Source of the DNA: JAGQYH01 sp041393015 | Lineage (GTDB): Bacteria; Bacteroidota; Bacteroidia; Chitinophagales; JADIYW01 | Direction of reading: 5' to 3' | Assembly: GCA_041393015.1 (NCBI GenBank) | Contig: JAWKKV010000011.1 | Coordinates: 1-64,000, forward strand | Length of the DNA stretch: 64,000 bases | Part shown: in pieces, positions 9,330-17,963 of the stretch | How the letters are laid out: every line of letters starts with the position of its first letter | How positions within the stretch are numbered: position 1 is the stretch's first letter | Position numbers and translations under genes: made by a program | The notes under the pieces: model-generated | Databases searched by the model: none | The model's input: only the letters and a program-made list of their open reading frames with translations | What the model was told of the DNA's origin: nothing

Positions 9330-9833
9330 TTACTTAACACTCCAACCAGCAGCTTTCAATTGATTTGAAATTGCTGCTCTGTCATCATATAAATCATTAG
9401 AATAAACATATACATCTTCGCCTGAATTTAAACGAATATGCAATCCTGAATTATCACCTAATCCGTGCGATTTGTAACTTCCTTCAAAGTGTACTGACAT
9501 TCCGTTCCAAAGTTGTGTTTCAGGAATTTCAACAAATTCTAAGAAATCAATATCCTTTTTCTCGAATTTCGATCTCATCTTAAAAAGATTATACTTCACT
9601 TTTAAAGAATTTTGACTGATTTTAATGCCCATTTTAAAAGAATACAGAAAAAACCATCCTAAGCAGAATAATGCTGCTAACAAAAGAAATTCTGTAGTAC
9701 CAATTGTAGCATTGGACATCCATAAGGAAGATAATGCCTTATAAGCCAATAGTACTGTAAATAAAGCTAACAAACCCACTACTTCCGGTCTTCTATACCG
9801 TTGTTCTGTTCTATATATCATTTTCGCCATCAC
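9330..9833 (-). CDS. Conserved membrane protein with two helices and a PH-like tail
   Basis: A 167-residue protein not recognised as a named family. Two hydrophobic helices (about residues 19-37 and 47-66) are followed by a ~95-residue beta-rich cytoplasmic-type domain beginning MGIKISQNSLKVKYNLFKMRSKFEKKDIDFLEF, which resembles bacterial PH-like domains in pattern. Three Met codons near the front (residues 1, 2 and 5) leave the exact start open. The gene has its own terminator and appears monocistronic. A short inverted repeat GTACA-N5-TGTAC lies 22-36 bases upstream of the start and could be an operator. No function is proposed. Confidence 0.65.
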   Translation of the reverse strand: MMAKMIYRTEQRYRRPEVVGLLALFTVLLAYKALSSLWMSNATIGTTEFLLLAALFCLGWFFLYSFKMGIKISQNSLKVKYNLFKMRSKFEKKDIDFLEFVEIPETQLWNGMSVHFEGSYKSHGLGDNSGLHIRLNSGEDVYVYSNDLYDDRAAISNQLKAAGWSVK

Positions 9834-10234
9834 TATAAGTTTTTACTGTTTTATGTACAAAAGATGTACCAAATGTGTTCTTAAAGTGTAAATATAAACT
9901 TTATTTATGTAATTAGTGTGTTTTTAAAAAAATATTTTTTGACCTAACTAACTGGTTATACGGCATTTGCCCCCTTAATCGCTTTTATACTATTAAGGTA
10001 TGCCTTTTAGCATAACTTGGCCATAGCTGATTATTCATAAAATAATAGAAAATTAGAATGTACACTAAATTTTTTCCAATGTTTATTGGATAAAACGCAT
10101 AAAATGTTGCATTTGATGGAAAAATTGAACAAATACAAATTCACATTCTTAATGGTGGGAAGAAGAATTAGTGATTAATGGACTAGTCGAATAAAAATTA
10201 TAAGGTTGTAATCATAAGACTAATTAAAATCTAC
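9834..10234. other. Intergenic spacer upstream of a leftward gene and downstream of the M61 peptidase
   Basis: About 400 AT-rich bases without a credible gene. The only structure I note is the inverted repeat GTACA-AAAGA-TGTAC at 9855-9869, close to the start of the 9330-9833 gene. The rest shows no clear terminator or RNA. Confidence 0.55.
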
Positions 10235-12076
10235 TCACTTCGTTTTTGTAAACAATCGATTGAACAACATTTGTTGTTCTGGCGTCATATCATCTTTAAC
10301 CTTAATGACATACTCTAAACTTCCCTTTTCTATTTCTGGGATTAATACCTGTTCTCTAGTTTTGCCATCAACTATATGCTCAATAGTTAACGGTTCATTA
10401 TTGGTTGGATTTAACAATAAACTCCTTACTAATTTAAAGCTTAAAGATTCGCCGTTAAGCTTAGAAATTGCCAATTTTTCTGTAATAATCTTGTTGTCAA
10501 TCTCCGGCGTTATAATTAGCAAATCGGAATCTGAATCAAACTTCATTTTAAGATTTCCAAAGGTGTATTCAAAAGAGAGATATTCTTGAGTATACTCCAA
10601 TCCGCATAAATTAAGTATTTCGTCGTAAGGAAGTGGGATATCGCCTTCTACATATTTAGCAAAAAACTGTCTTATCTCTAGAGTAGTTTTAGCAGCTATT
10701 GCATCAAACAACTCATCATCTTTAAAGGGCTTATTCATTCCATAATCTGTAATTAACTCTAATACTAGATCAATCAAATCATGTTTGCCATTAGTTTCTT
10801 TAGCGATTTTTATATCTAATAACATGGCAATCAATGCTCCTTTTAAATAAACATTTCCATATTCTTTATTCACTTCTTTGTCCAAAATGTTTTTACTCAT
10901 TTGCGTAAAAGAAATGTCTTTATAAGCATCTGCCGAAGCAATCTTACCTTGCATTTCGGTAGTAAAATCATCCATGGTTAACAACCCTCCAATCAATCTG
11001 CTTTTGATTGATAAATATTCTGTTACACCTTCATACAACCAAAGGTGTTTGGACATTTTCGTGTCGTAAAAATCAAAATAAGCGATCTCCTCACTATGTA
11101 AGTTTAAAGGCACCAACACATGTAAAAATTCATGCGATGCTACATCACTTACTGTTTCGAGTGCCAAATCAACATTTACACCATCCTCACTTGGTATTAG
11201 TGGTAAATAGTAAAACGAGCTCTTCTTATGCTCTAATGCTCCATAGGCTCCTCCACCTTTTCGAAAAATTTCATCTGTTAAATCAAAAAAGTGAAAAATG
11301 AACCAATATTCGTCTGTTGGAATCTTTCCTAATATAAATGATGTAGCAGCAGTTAAGGGTTTTAAAACTTCTTGAATAGCAGCAGCATTGATAGATTCAT
11401 TAGGGGAATACACCGCAATTCCAATCTTTGCTCCTCCTTCATAATAACTTGAAGTATCCGGTTTCGCATACATAATTGGTTGATCTACCAACTCTACATA
11501 ATTCTCTGCTAAAAAAACATCTTGGTTATCTGAAGAAGCGGTTCTATCTAAAGAAGTGGCACCATAAAAATTTTCCGGCTTGGTTATTCTCAGCTCGTAA
11601 GGCAATTTGGGATAGTCTTGAAAATATCCAAAAAAACCAAAATTGTTCAATACAAATTGCTTCCCTGCATTAATATTCGTGCCTCCGGGTTGAAAAACAT
11701 ACTTTACGCCATCAAAATCATCCCATGTATCATCCACCAAATAACTAATTCGATCCACCTTCCCTGCTTTCTTTATCAGAAAACTAGTGGCATCATTTTT
11801 CTTCACTCTTACTTTTTTTCCTGAAGCGGTATATGCCTTAAAATGCGAAATGAATCTCCCATAGTTATGCTCATCATATGTGCCTGGAACTACTTTTGGA
11901 AAAACAAATAGTAAATCTCTGCCTTCCAATTCCGGCACATCTAAATCAACTTTTAATTGATCATTTTCAACTTTAGTTAGATCAATTGTAGCACTATACT
12001 GCTGTTGAGCTTGAATTGCTGTGAAAGCAAAAAATAATAAAGCAAACAAACATTCTTTAAAAAGGAAAATTTTCAT
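10235..12076 (-). CDS. Secreted M61-family metallopeptidase
   Basis: A 613-residue protein with a signal peptide (MKIFLFKECLFALLFFAFTAIQAQ). The zinc-binding HEFLH motif lies at about residues 315-319, followed about 30 residues later by the third ligand region LWLYEGVTEYL, the layout of M61 glycyl aminopeptidase-like enzymes. An N-terminal beta domain (about residues 25-180) fits the family. No recognisable PDZ domain was found in the C-terminal part, which many M61 proteins carry. It would cleave peptides in the periplasm or outside the cell. It lies alone between long spacers and is read opposite to the next gene. Confidence 0.85.
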   Translation of the reverse strand: MKIFLFKECLFALLFFAFTAIQAQQQYSATIDLTKVENDQLKVDLDVPELEGRDLLFVFPKVVPGTYDEHNYGRFISHFKAYTASGKKVRVKKNDATSFLIKKAGKVDRISYLVDDTWDDFDGVKYVFQPGGTNINAGKQFVLNNFGFFGYFQDYPKLPYELRITKPENFYGATSLDRTASSDNQDVFLAENYVELVDQPIMYAKPDTSSYYEGGAKIGIAVYSPNESINAAAIQEVLKPLTAATSFILGKIPTDEYWFIFHFFDLTDEIFRKGGGAYGALEHKKSSFYYLPLIPSEDGVNVDLALETVSDVASHEFLHVLVPLNLHSEEIAYFDFYDTKMSKHLWLYEGVTEYLSIKSRLIGGLLTMDDFTTEMQGKIASADAYKDISFTQMSKNILDKEVNKEYGNVYLKGALIAMLLDIKIAKETNGKHDLIDLVLELITDYGMNKPFKDDELFDAIAAKTTLEIRQFFAKYVEGDIPLPYDEILNLCGLEYTQEYLSFEYTFGNLKMKFDSDSDLLIITPEIDNKIITEKLAISKLNGESLSFKLVRSLLLNPTNNEPLTIEHIVDGKTREQVLIPEIEKGSLEYVIKVKDDMTPEQQMLFNRLFTKTK

Positions 12077-12283
12077 TCAAGCCAAATTCTTATTAAGAAA
12101 TAAATTCTAATCATCTAAAATCATTAGAAAAAACGAAATTCATGGACATCTAAATACAAATTAACATTATTTAGGTGAGTTGGAAGCCTTATTTTATGCT
12201 CAATCACACCATAATTTCCTCTTAAAGGTTTACTATACAAAAGAATATTTGCACATTTGCATAAACAGTAGAGAATTAAACTG

Positions 12284-13369
12284 ATGAACAAAAACAACTA
12301 TGTGGCTATAATGGCCGGAGGAATAGGTAGCCGCTTTTGGCCGGCTTCTAGAACAACGAAACCTAAGCAATTCTTAGATATTTTAAATACCGGAAAAACA
12401 TTGATTAGAAGCACATTTGAGCGCTTTCTAAGAATTTGTCCGGTTGAAAACATCTATATCTTAACCAATATTGATTATATAGACTTAGTTCGGGAACAAT
12501 TACCAGAATTAACTGATGATCAAATTTTAGGAGAACCTGCAAGAAAAAATACGGCTCCTTGCATTGCGTATGTTTCATATAAAATTCAACAAAAAAATAA
12601 GAACGCTAATATAATTGTTGCGCCTTCAGATCATATTATTTTAAATGAAGACAATTATGTAGCAATTACCAATAGGGCATTAGATTTTGTAGCTAAGAAT
12701 GATGCATTAGTAACGCTTGGTATTGTTCCTACTCGACCGGATACGGGATATGGTTACATTCAGTTTTTAGAACCGGAAGTAGAAAAAGATGTTTTTAAAG
12801 TGAAAACATTTACGGAGAAACCAAACTTAGCGACAGCTGAGCGTTTTATTGCCACAGGTGAGTTTTTATGGAATGCCGGAATTTTTATTTGGAATGTAAA
12901 AACTATTGTTACTGCTTTCGAAGAACTTTTACCCGACGTAAGCGATGCCTTTTTAGAAATTGAATCCGATCTAAATACCCCTAACGAATCTTTAGCCATA
13001 GAAAGAGCATTCACGCAATGTCCAAATATTTCTGTAGATTTTGGTATTATGGAGAAAGCTTCCAATGTATTTGTAATTCCATCTGAATTTGGTTGGTCAG
13101 ATCTTGGAACTTGGGCGTCTCTTCATGCTGAGTATGCAAAAGATGACAACAACAATGCTTTATCTAGCAATGAAATAAAAACCTATGAAGCTTCTAACAA
13201 TATGATTAGTGTTCCGAAAGGTAAACTAGTGGTTGTTCAGGGATTAGATAATTTTATTGTGGTAGATACCGGAGATGTTCTTCTTATTTGCGATAAATCT
13301 AAAGAGCAAAGCATTAAACAAATGACTTTGGATTTAAAGAAAGATAAAAAAGGCAGCGAATATATTTAG
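12284..13369 (+). CDS. manC: Mannose-1-phosphate guanylyltransferase
   Basis: A 361-residue nucleotidyltransferase making GDP-mannose from mannose 1-phosphate and GTP. The nucleotide-binding motif AGGIGSRFWPASRTTKPKQF is at residues 11-30, the APSDHII metal-binding segment near residue 107, and the sugar-phosphate motif FTEKP near residue 175. Length fits the short form without a fused isomerase domain. GDP-mannose would feed polysaccharide or glycoprotein synthesis; a flippase for such products lies further down at 22573 but is not in the same operon. The ATG at 12284 is the only reasonable start. Confidence 0.92.
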   Translation: MNKNNYVAIMAGGIGSRFWPASRTTKPKQFLDILNTGKTLIRSTFERFLRICPVENIYILTNIDYIDLVREQLPELTDDQILGEPARKNTAPCIAYVSYKIQQKNKNANIIVAPSDHIILNEDNYVAITNRALDFVAKNDALVTLGIVPTRPDTGYGYIQFLEPEVEKDVFKVKTFTEKPNLATAERFIATGEFLWNAGIFIWNVKTIVTAFEELLPDVSDAFLEIESDLNTPNESLAIERAFTQCPNISVDFGIMEKASNVFVIPSEFGWSDLGTWASLHAEYAKDDNNNALSSNEIKTYEASNNMISVPKGKLVVVQGLDNFIVVDTGDVLLICDKSKEQSIKQMTLDLKKDKKGSEYI

Positions 13370-13452
13370 CTCAATAGACTTATCGCTCAATAATAATTGC
13401 CTATTTTTAGTAAGAATAAATTCCATTATTGATTGTTATTTAAGTACTAAAA

Positions 13453-14589
13453 TTGAGATCGAAACTCCCAAAAATTAACACAACTATTTTTGCTACGATG
13501 AGCGAGATGGCGAAGGAATATAATGCCATCAATCTTTCTCAAGGCTTTCCCAATTTCTCCTCTAGTCCAAAGCTTTTTGAACTCGTTAAAAACTATATGG
13601 ACAATGGCTTTAATCAATACGCCCCATACAGTGGAGTTGAGCCTTTACGGCAAGCCATAGCGAATAAAGTGAGTACCTTATATAATCGAAAGCTCAACAT
13701 TGACAAGGAAATATGTATTACTGCCGGTGCTACACAAGCGGTTTATACCGCTATACAAACTATTGTTCATCCCGGTGATGAGGTAATCATTTTTGACCCT
13801 GCTTTTGACATCTACGCACCTGCTGTAAAACTGGCAGGAGGAAAAGTGGTGAGAATTCCATCTAAATATCCCAATTTCGACATCAATTGGGATAGAGTAA
13901 ATGATGAGATCAATAGCAAAACTCAATTGATCATTCTTAATTCCCCAAACAATCCGACGGGAAAAATCTTATATCTCGACGACATTATCGCTTTAGAAAA
14001 TATAGTGAAACAAAACGATCTCTATATTTTAAGTGATGAAGTATACGAACATATGGTTTTCGACGATAGAAAACATCATTCTATTTTAGGAAGTAGTGTA
14101 CTGTATAATAGAAGTATTGTCACCTTTTCTTTTGGCAAAACCTTTCACAATACTGGCTGGAAAATGGGCTATGCCATTGCGCCAGATTATATGATGAATG
14201 AGTTTAAAAAACTCCACCAATTTATTGTGTTTTCTGTCAACACACCAGTGCAATATGCTTTGGCAGATTTTTTAGCTGACGATTATCACTACAGTCATCT
14301 AGCCAAAGAGTATCAAACTAAAAGAGATCATTTCTTAGAATTAATAAAAGATTCTCGATTTAAATTTATTCCTACAAGCGGTACTTATTTCCAACTTCTA
14401 AATTATGAGGAAATTAGTAATAAAAAGGATTTAGACTTTGCCATTGAATTAACGCAAAAACATGGCGTAGCCACTATTCCATTAAGTCCATTTTATGAAA
14501 AGCCGTCGGAACAAAAATTGATTCGTATATGTTTTGCTAAAACACCTGATATACTAATTGCTGCTGCTGAAAAATTATGCAAGATTTAA
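13453..14589 (+). CDS. Methionine/glutamine-type aminotransferase (class I/II PLP enzyme, YbdL-like)
   Basis: A 378-residue PLP enzyme. The INLSQGFPNF motif, NSPNNPTG and the PLP lysine in FSFGKTFHNTGWK (Lys229) are present. A TTG start at 13453 is supported by homology (RSKLPKINTTIFATMSEMA is the conserved family N-terminus) and by an in-frame TAA at 13441, leaving no ATG before residue 16. It overlaps the next gene, an omega-amidase, by 13 bases. In this well-known pairing the transaminase converts methionine or glutamine and the amidase removes the resulting alpha-keto acid amide, driving the reaction in methionine salvage. Confidence 0.9.
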   Translation: MRSKLPKINTTIFATMSEMAKEYNAINLSQGFPNFSSSPKLFELVKNYMDNGFNQYAPYSGVEPLRQAIANKVSTLYNRKLNIDKEICITAGATQAVYTAIQTIVHPGDEVIIFDPAFDIYAPAVKLAGGKVVRIPSKYPNFDINWDRVNDEINSKTQLIILNSPNNPTGKILYLDDIIALENIVKQNDLYILSDEVYEHMVFDDRKHHSILGSSVLYNRSIVTFSFGKTFHNTGWKMGYAIAPDYMMNEFKKLHQFIVFSVNTPVQYALADFLADDYHYSHLAKEYQTKRDHFLELIKDSRFKFIPTSGTYFQLLNYEEISNKKDLDFAIELTQKHGVATIPLSPFYEKPSEQKLIRICFAKTPDILIAAAEKLCKI

Positions 14590-15362
14590 AAATTACATTG
14601 ATTCAATCTGATCTAAAATGGCAAGATAAAGCTTACAATCTTGCTCATTTTGAAGAAGCAATTGATTCAATTGTTGGAGAAACGGATATCATTATTTTAC
14701 CGGAAATGTTTTCTACCGGTTTTAGTATGAAACCCGAAAAATTAGCAGAAGATTTGGGTGGAAAAAGCGTTGTTTGGATGAAGCAGATGGCTCAAAAAAG
14801 TGGAGCGGTAATTTGTGGCAGCTTAATTATTCATGGCAATCCCAATCTACCTTATCCGTACGTCAATAAATTTATTTGGGCGGAACCGGAAGGTCAACTA
14901 AAAACTTACGATAAACACCATTTGTTTGGATTGGTGAATGAATTTGAAAACTATCAGCAAGGCAACGAACATTTGATTATTCAATATAAAGATTGGACCA
15001 TTCAACCTTTCGTTTGTTATGATCTTCGTTTCCCTGTTTGGTGCCGAAACAAGCACAATGTTGACCTTCAAATTTATGTAGCCAATTGGCCGGAGAAAAG
15101 AAGTGATCATTGGAAAACATTATTAAAAGCCAGAGCCATTGAAAACGTTTGTTATGTGGCCGGCGTTAACAGAATTGGCAACGACAATAATGATGTTTAT
15201 CATTCCGGTGATAGTTCTGTTTTTGATTATGCCGGCAAGGAATTATACAGCGTTAAACACGATCATAAAATTCATACCGTTTCAATTAGTAAATTTGACC
15301 TCAATAAGTTTCGAGATCATTTCCCATTTTTAGATGACGCAGACCAATTCAAATTTATATGA
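14577..15362 (+). CDS. Omega-amidase of the nitrilase superfamily (YafV-like)
   Basis: A 261-residue carbon-nitrogen hydrolase. The Glu-Lys-Cys triad can be placed at Glu43 (LPEMFSTGFS), Lys113 (YDKHHLFG) and Cys147 (FVCYDLRFPVWCRN). It likely hydrolyses alpha-ketoglutaramate or alpha-keto-gamma-methylthio amides produced by transamination. Overlap with the upstream aminotransferase by 13 bases and a four-base overlap with the next small gene show tight translational coupling. It is cytoplasmic, with no signal peptide. Confidence 0.9.
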   Translation: MQDLKITLIQSDLKWQDKAYNLAHFEEAIDSIVGETDIIILPEMFSTGFSMKPEKLAEDLGGKSVVWMKQMAQKSGAVICGSLIIHGNPNLPYPYVNKFIWAEPEGQLKTYDKHHLFGLVNEFENYQQGNEHLIIQYKDWTIQPFVCYDLRFPVWCRNKHNVDLQIYVANWPEKRSDHWKTLLKARAIENVCYVAGVNRIGNDNNDVYHSGDSSVFDYAGKELYSVKHDHKIHTVSISKFDLNKFRDHFPFLDDADQFKFI

Positions 15363-15703
15363 CAGAGTTAATTTTTGAATATGACATTAGGCGTTGGAAT
15401 CGGCTAAGAATTAAATTAAAAAGTCAATTTAACAGACGGCCCGATTTACAGGGCATTTTGTTTTTAATTGGACATCGAGAGTTAGGTCAATTACGATCAG
15501 AGTTTACAAAAGAAGAAAAGCAGGACGTGCTGCATATTGCCGTTTGTACACTTTTAGAAAAAGTTGGTTTTTACACTTTTGTAGGAAGAGATGAAGATGG
15601 CTGGCCACATTTTGAGTTAACTCGCGAGCACCGAAAATTATCGGGCGATGAACAAGAAAAATTGCTAAAACGATTGGTTTTAGATTATTTTGAAACATTA
15701 TAA
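15359..15703 (+). CDS. Small conserved protein of unknown function
   Basis: A 114-residue soluble protein whose ATG overlaps the stop of the omega-amidase gene (ATGA-type overlap), so it is translated from the same message. I recognise no domain. It is charged, predicted alpha/beta, and contains GILFLIGHRELGQL and VGFYTFVGRDEDGWPHFEL. The tight coupling suggests a real gene but does not by itself tie it to methionine salvage. Confidence 0.7.
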   Translation: MTELIFEYDIRRWNRLRIKLKSQFNRRPDLQGILFLIGHRELGQLRSEFTKEEKQDVLHIAVCTLLEKVGFYTFVGRDEDGWPHFELTREHRKLSGDEQEKLLKRLVLDYFETL

Positions 15704-15721
15704 AATATAGTATCACTCCAT

Positions 15722-16399
15722 ATGAAATCACGAATTATCCTTTTAGCTATTCTTACAACATTTATTTTTTCGAGCTGTAGTTCAAGCAAAACCGGTAAAG
15801 TTTCAACCAAAAAGGGCAAAGAACAATTGGTGTTAATCAGTACCAATTATGGCGACATGAAAGTTAAATTATACAACGAAACACCTATTCATCGCGATAA
15901 TTTTATAAAATTAGTAGAACAAGGATTTTACGATAGTTTGACCTTCCATAGAGTCATCAATAAGTTTATGATTCAAGGTGGCAACCCTGCAACTAAATTA
16001 TCTGCAGGAGAAAAATTTCCGGAAGGAGAAACGTTACCGGCTGAATTTCGTCCTGATCTTTTTCATAAAAAAGGAGCGCTTTCAGCAGCAAGAATGGGCG
16101 ACAATGTAAATCCTGAGAAAAAATCTTCCGGATCACAATTTTACATTGTACAAGGCCAAGTATTTAATGATGCCTCGTTAGCCAGTGCAGAAGTAAGAGC
16201 TGGTATCACTATACCTGAAGATCAAAAAGCTATTTATAAAACTATTGGTGGCACACCGCATTTAGATCAGAATTATACTGTTTTTGGCGAGGTTATTGAA
16301 GGACTTTGGGTGATAGATAAAATTGCGGCCGTAAAAACAAAACCCGGAGATGTTCCGGTTGAAAATGTAATTATGACCATGAAACTGGTAAAAAAATAA
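15722..16399 (+). CDS. Cyclophilin-type peptidyl-prolyl isomerase lipoprotein
   Basis: A 225-residue lipoprotein: signal sequence with lipobox IFSSC (Cys19) followed by a cyclophilin domain. Core motifs include ETPIHRDNFIKLVEQGFYDSLTFHRVI, MIQGGNP and GSQFYIVQG. The domain carries an extra loop with LSAGEKFPEGETLPAEFRPD, common in Bacteroidota cyclophilins. It would assist proline isomerisation of envelope proteins from a membrane-anchored position. Only four bases separate it from the thioredoxin-like gene, so the two are probably one transcript for envelope protein folding. Confidence 0.9.
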   Translation: MKSRIILLAILTTFIFSSCSSSKTGKVSTKKGKEQLVLISTNYGDMKVKLYNETPIHRDNFIKLVEQGFYDSLTFHRVINKFMIQGGNPATKLSAGEKFPEGETLPAEFRPDLFHKKGALSAARMGDNVNPEKKSSGSQFYIVQGQVFNDASLASAEVRAGITIPEDQKAIYKTIGGTPHLDQNYTVFGEVIEGLWVIDKIAAVKTKPGDVPVENVIMTMKLVKK

Positions 16400-16403
16400 C
16401 GCT

Positions 16404-16853
16404 TTGCGATCATTACTTTTTATACTCCTTATTGGATTAGGGATTCATATTTCTGCCGCTCAAGAAGTAAATTGGCTCACTTCATTTGATGATGCTAAAT
16501 CAATATCGGCACAGGAAAACAAATATATTCTAATCAGTTTTTCCGGTTCAGATTGGTGCGTGCCCTGTGCTAAATTAGAACGCGATTTATTTACTACAGA
16601 GGAATTTGCTTCTTTTGTTGCTTCCAATTTAATCTTGTTAAAGGCAGATTTCCCGGTAAGAAAAAAGAACCTTTTATCTGAAGAACAGCAAAAACACAAC
16701 GAAGCTTTAGCCGAAATCTATAATCCCAAAGGTAGCTTTCCTGTAATGGTTATTGTAAATGACCAAGGGAAAATCATTGGCTATGTGTCACATCCAAAAT
16801 CCTCCACAGAAGCTTACATCAATAGTTTAAAAGAGATTGTTTCTCAAAAGTGA
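16404..16853 (+). CDS. Periplasmic thioredoxin-like protein
   Basis: A 149-residue protein with an N-terminal signal peptide and a thioredoxin fold. The redox motif is WCVPC (Cys52, Cys55) within FSGSDWCVPCAKLERDLF. A TTG start at 16404 is needed: an in-frame TAA at 16389 leaves no ATG or GTG that would keep the signal peptide. The C-terminal segment FPVMVIV...GYVSHPKSSTEAYINSL is duplicated just downstream in a broken copy. The gene probably acts in disulfide exchange with the cyclophilin lipoprotein encoded directly upstream. Confidence 0.82.
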   Translation: MRSLLFILLIGLGIHISAAQEVNWLTSFDDAKSISAQENKYILISFSGSDWCVPCAKLERDLFTTEEFASFVASNLILLKADFPVRKKNLLSEEQQKHNEALAEIYNPKGSFPVMVIVNDQGKIIGYVSHPKSSTEAYINSLKEIVSQK

Positions 16854-16942
16854 TTCTATAATTATTTCTTGATTCACTTGTGACCTTGGTGGCTTCTTAT
16901 TGTTTTTTGTGGTTCCTATTTTTACCACAAGGATCACAAAGG
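16737..16942 (+). repeat. First copy of a 206-bp tandem duplication
   Basis: The last ~115 coding bases of the thioredoxin gene plus ~90 bases of 3' CACAAAG-type repeat are repeated almost exactly 272 bases downstream (17009-17214). The shared stretch includes the gene's stop codon and both flanking repeat arms. Confidence 0.9.
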
Positions 16943-16985
16943 CCGTTTCACAAAGTTCACAAAGGCATTCTCTTTTGCTACTTCC
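16870..16985. repeat. CACAAAG-type intergenic repeat
   Basis: Contains GTGACCTTGGTGGC, TTTGTGGTTCC, ACCACAAGGATCACAAAGG and CACAAAGTTCACAAAGG, a degenerate inverted set of CACAAAG words. Related tracts occur at 17140, 29833 and 34040. Such repeats are widespread in bacterial intergenic DNA; their role is not known to me. Confidence 0.7.
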
Positions 16986-17125
16986 AATTTAATCTTGTTA
17001 AAGTAAGTTTTCCTGTAATGGTTATTGTGGATTGGAATGGCGACATAGTTGGATATGTGCCACATCCAAAATCCTCTACAGAAGCTTATATCAATAGTTT
17101 AAAAGAGATTGTTTCTCAAAAGTGA
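16981..17125 (+). pseudogene. Broken tandem copy of the thioredoxin-like gene
   Basis: This fragment repeats two parts of the upstream thioredoxin gene: 16621-16643 (copied at 16981-17003) and 16737 onward (copied from 17009). The 88-base difference in offset shows that the part in between was lost. The CxxC active site and signal peptide are missing. A reading frame that runs into the copied C-terminus (SFPVMVIV...VPHPKSSTEAYINSLKEIV) stays open from 16880 but begins in repeat DNA, so a functional product is unlikely. Most differences in the copy are synonymous or confined to two short stretches, suggesting a fairly recent event. Confidence 0.82.
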
Positions 17126-17214
17126 TTCTATAATTATTTCTTGATTCCTTTGTGACCTTGGTGGCTTCTTAATGTTTTTTGTGGTTCCTATTTTTACCAC
17201 AAGGATCACAAAGG
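17009..17214 (+). repeat. Second copy of the 206-bp tandem duplication
   Basis: Matches 16737-16942 at a constant offset of 272 bases, including the stop codon, the TTCTATAATTATTTCTTGATTC spacer region and the CACAAAG-type tract. Confidence 0.9.
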
Positions 17215-17340
17215 GATTCCGTTAAAAATTTGTTGAATGCATCATTTTCAACTTTAGTCACTTGAAACACTAGTCACTTGAAATTTCATTTCTTTACATT
17301 TAGATGAAGTGCTTTGTAGCGGAAGCCATAAGATAAGCGC

Positions 17341-17348
17341 TACCTTTG
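17341..17348 (+). promoter_or_regulatory. Candidate -7 promoter box (TACCTTTG) of slyD
   Basis: TACCTTTG fits TAnnTTTG exactly, 20 bases ahead of the slyD start codon. A TTTG at 17313-17316 is 24 bases upstream, slightly more than the usual spacing for a -33 element. Confidence 0.6.
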
Positions 17349-17368
17349 CCGCCATAAAAATTTAAAGC

Positions 17369-17857
17369 ATGCAGATTGCAAAAAACAAAGTAGGTTTCAT
17401 TCACTACGAGTTAAAGAATGAAAAAGGCGAAATATTAGATAGCTCAGCAGGACGTGAGCCATTAGGATATATTCATGGCATTGGTAATTTAATTCCAGGC
17501 TTAGAAAAGGAGTTAGAAGGAAAGAAAACTGGCGACAAATTATCAGTTGTAATTGCTCCGGAAGAAGCCTACGGTGAATTCAATCCGCAAGCAGTTCACG
17601 TGGTTCCAAAATCTGGATTTCAAAGCGATGGAAGTGAAGAACTACAAGAAGGCATGAGGGTGCAAGTAGAGTCTAGTCAAGGACAACAAATTGCATTAGT
17701 TTCTAAAATTGAAGGTGAAAATGTAACCTTAGATTTAAATCACCCATTAGCTGGTGTTACATTGTATTTTGCTGTTGAAGTGATGGGCGTAAGAGATGCT
17801 GAAGCCGTTGAATTAGAACATGGTCACGTTCATGGACCAGGTGGTCATCATCATTAA
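17369..17857 (+). CDS. slyD: SlyD-like FKBP-type peptidyl-prolyl isomerase
   Basis: A 162-residue cytoplasmic folding helper. The FKBP half has YELKNEKGEILDSS, PLGYIHGIGNLIPGLEKELEG and LAGVTLYFAVEVMGVR; between them an insert-in-flap domain (about residues 72-125) gives the SlyD layout. The tail GHVHGPGGHHH is His-rich, as in SlyD proteins that bind nickel or other metals. It has its own promoter box and is followed by an AT-rich repeat tract. It catalyses proline isomerisation and acts as a chaperone. Confidence 0.88.
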   Translation: MQIAKNKVGFIHYELKNEKGEILDSSAGREPLGYIHGIGNLIPGLEKELEGKKTGDKLSVVIAPEEAYGEFNPQAVHVVPKSGFQSDGSEELQEGMRVQVESSQGQQIALVSKIEGENVTLDLNHPLAGVTLYFAVEVMGVRDAEAVELEHGHVHGPGGHHH

Positions 17858-17882
17858 AATTATTCGAAATTCGTTGTTCTGC

Positions 17883-17900
17883 ATTCGTTAATCGTTATTC
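17883..17900. repeat. 18-nt repeat ATTCGTTAATCGTTATTC
   Basis: This 18-mer is the exact reverse complement of 53238-53255, 35 kb away between pcaH and pcaG. It lies in the AT-rich tract after slyD, which also holds a degenerate reverse copy near 17910-17940 (AACTAACGAAT, GATTAACGATT). Confidence 0.8.
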
Positions 17901-17963
17901 ATTTAGTGTGATTAACTAACGAATATAGATTAACGATTGGAGATTTAAGAAGTTTATAAAATT

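Noticed and set aside
16880..17125. 81-codon frame read as an intact thioredoxin-like gene
   Set aside because: The N-terminal half is repeat DNA and the CxxC and signal peptide are missing; it is a broken partial copy of the upstream gene.
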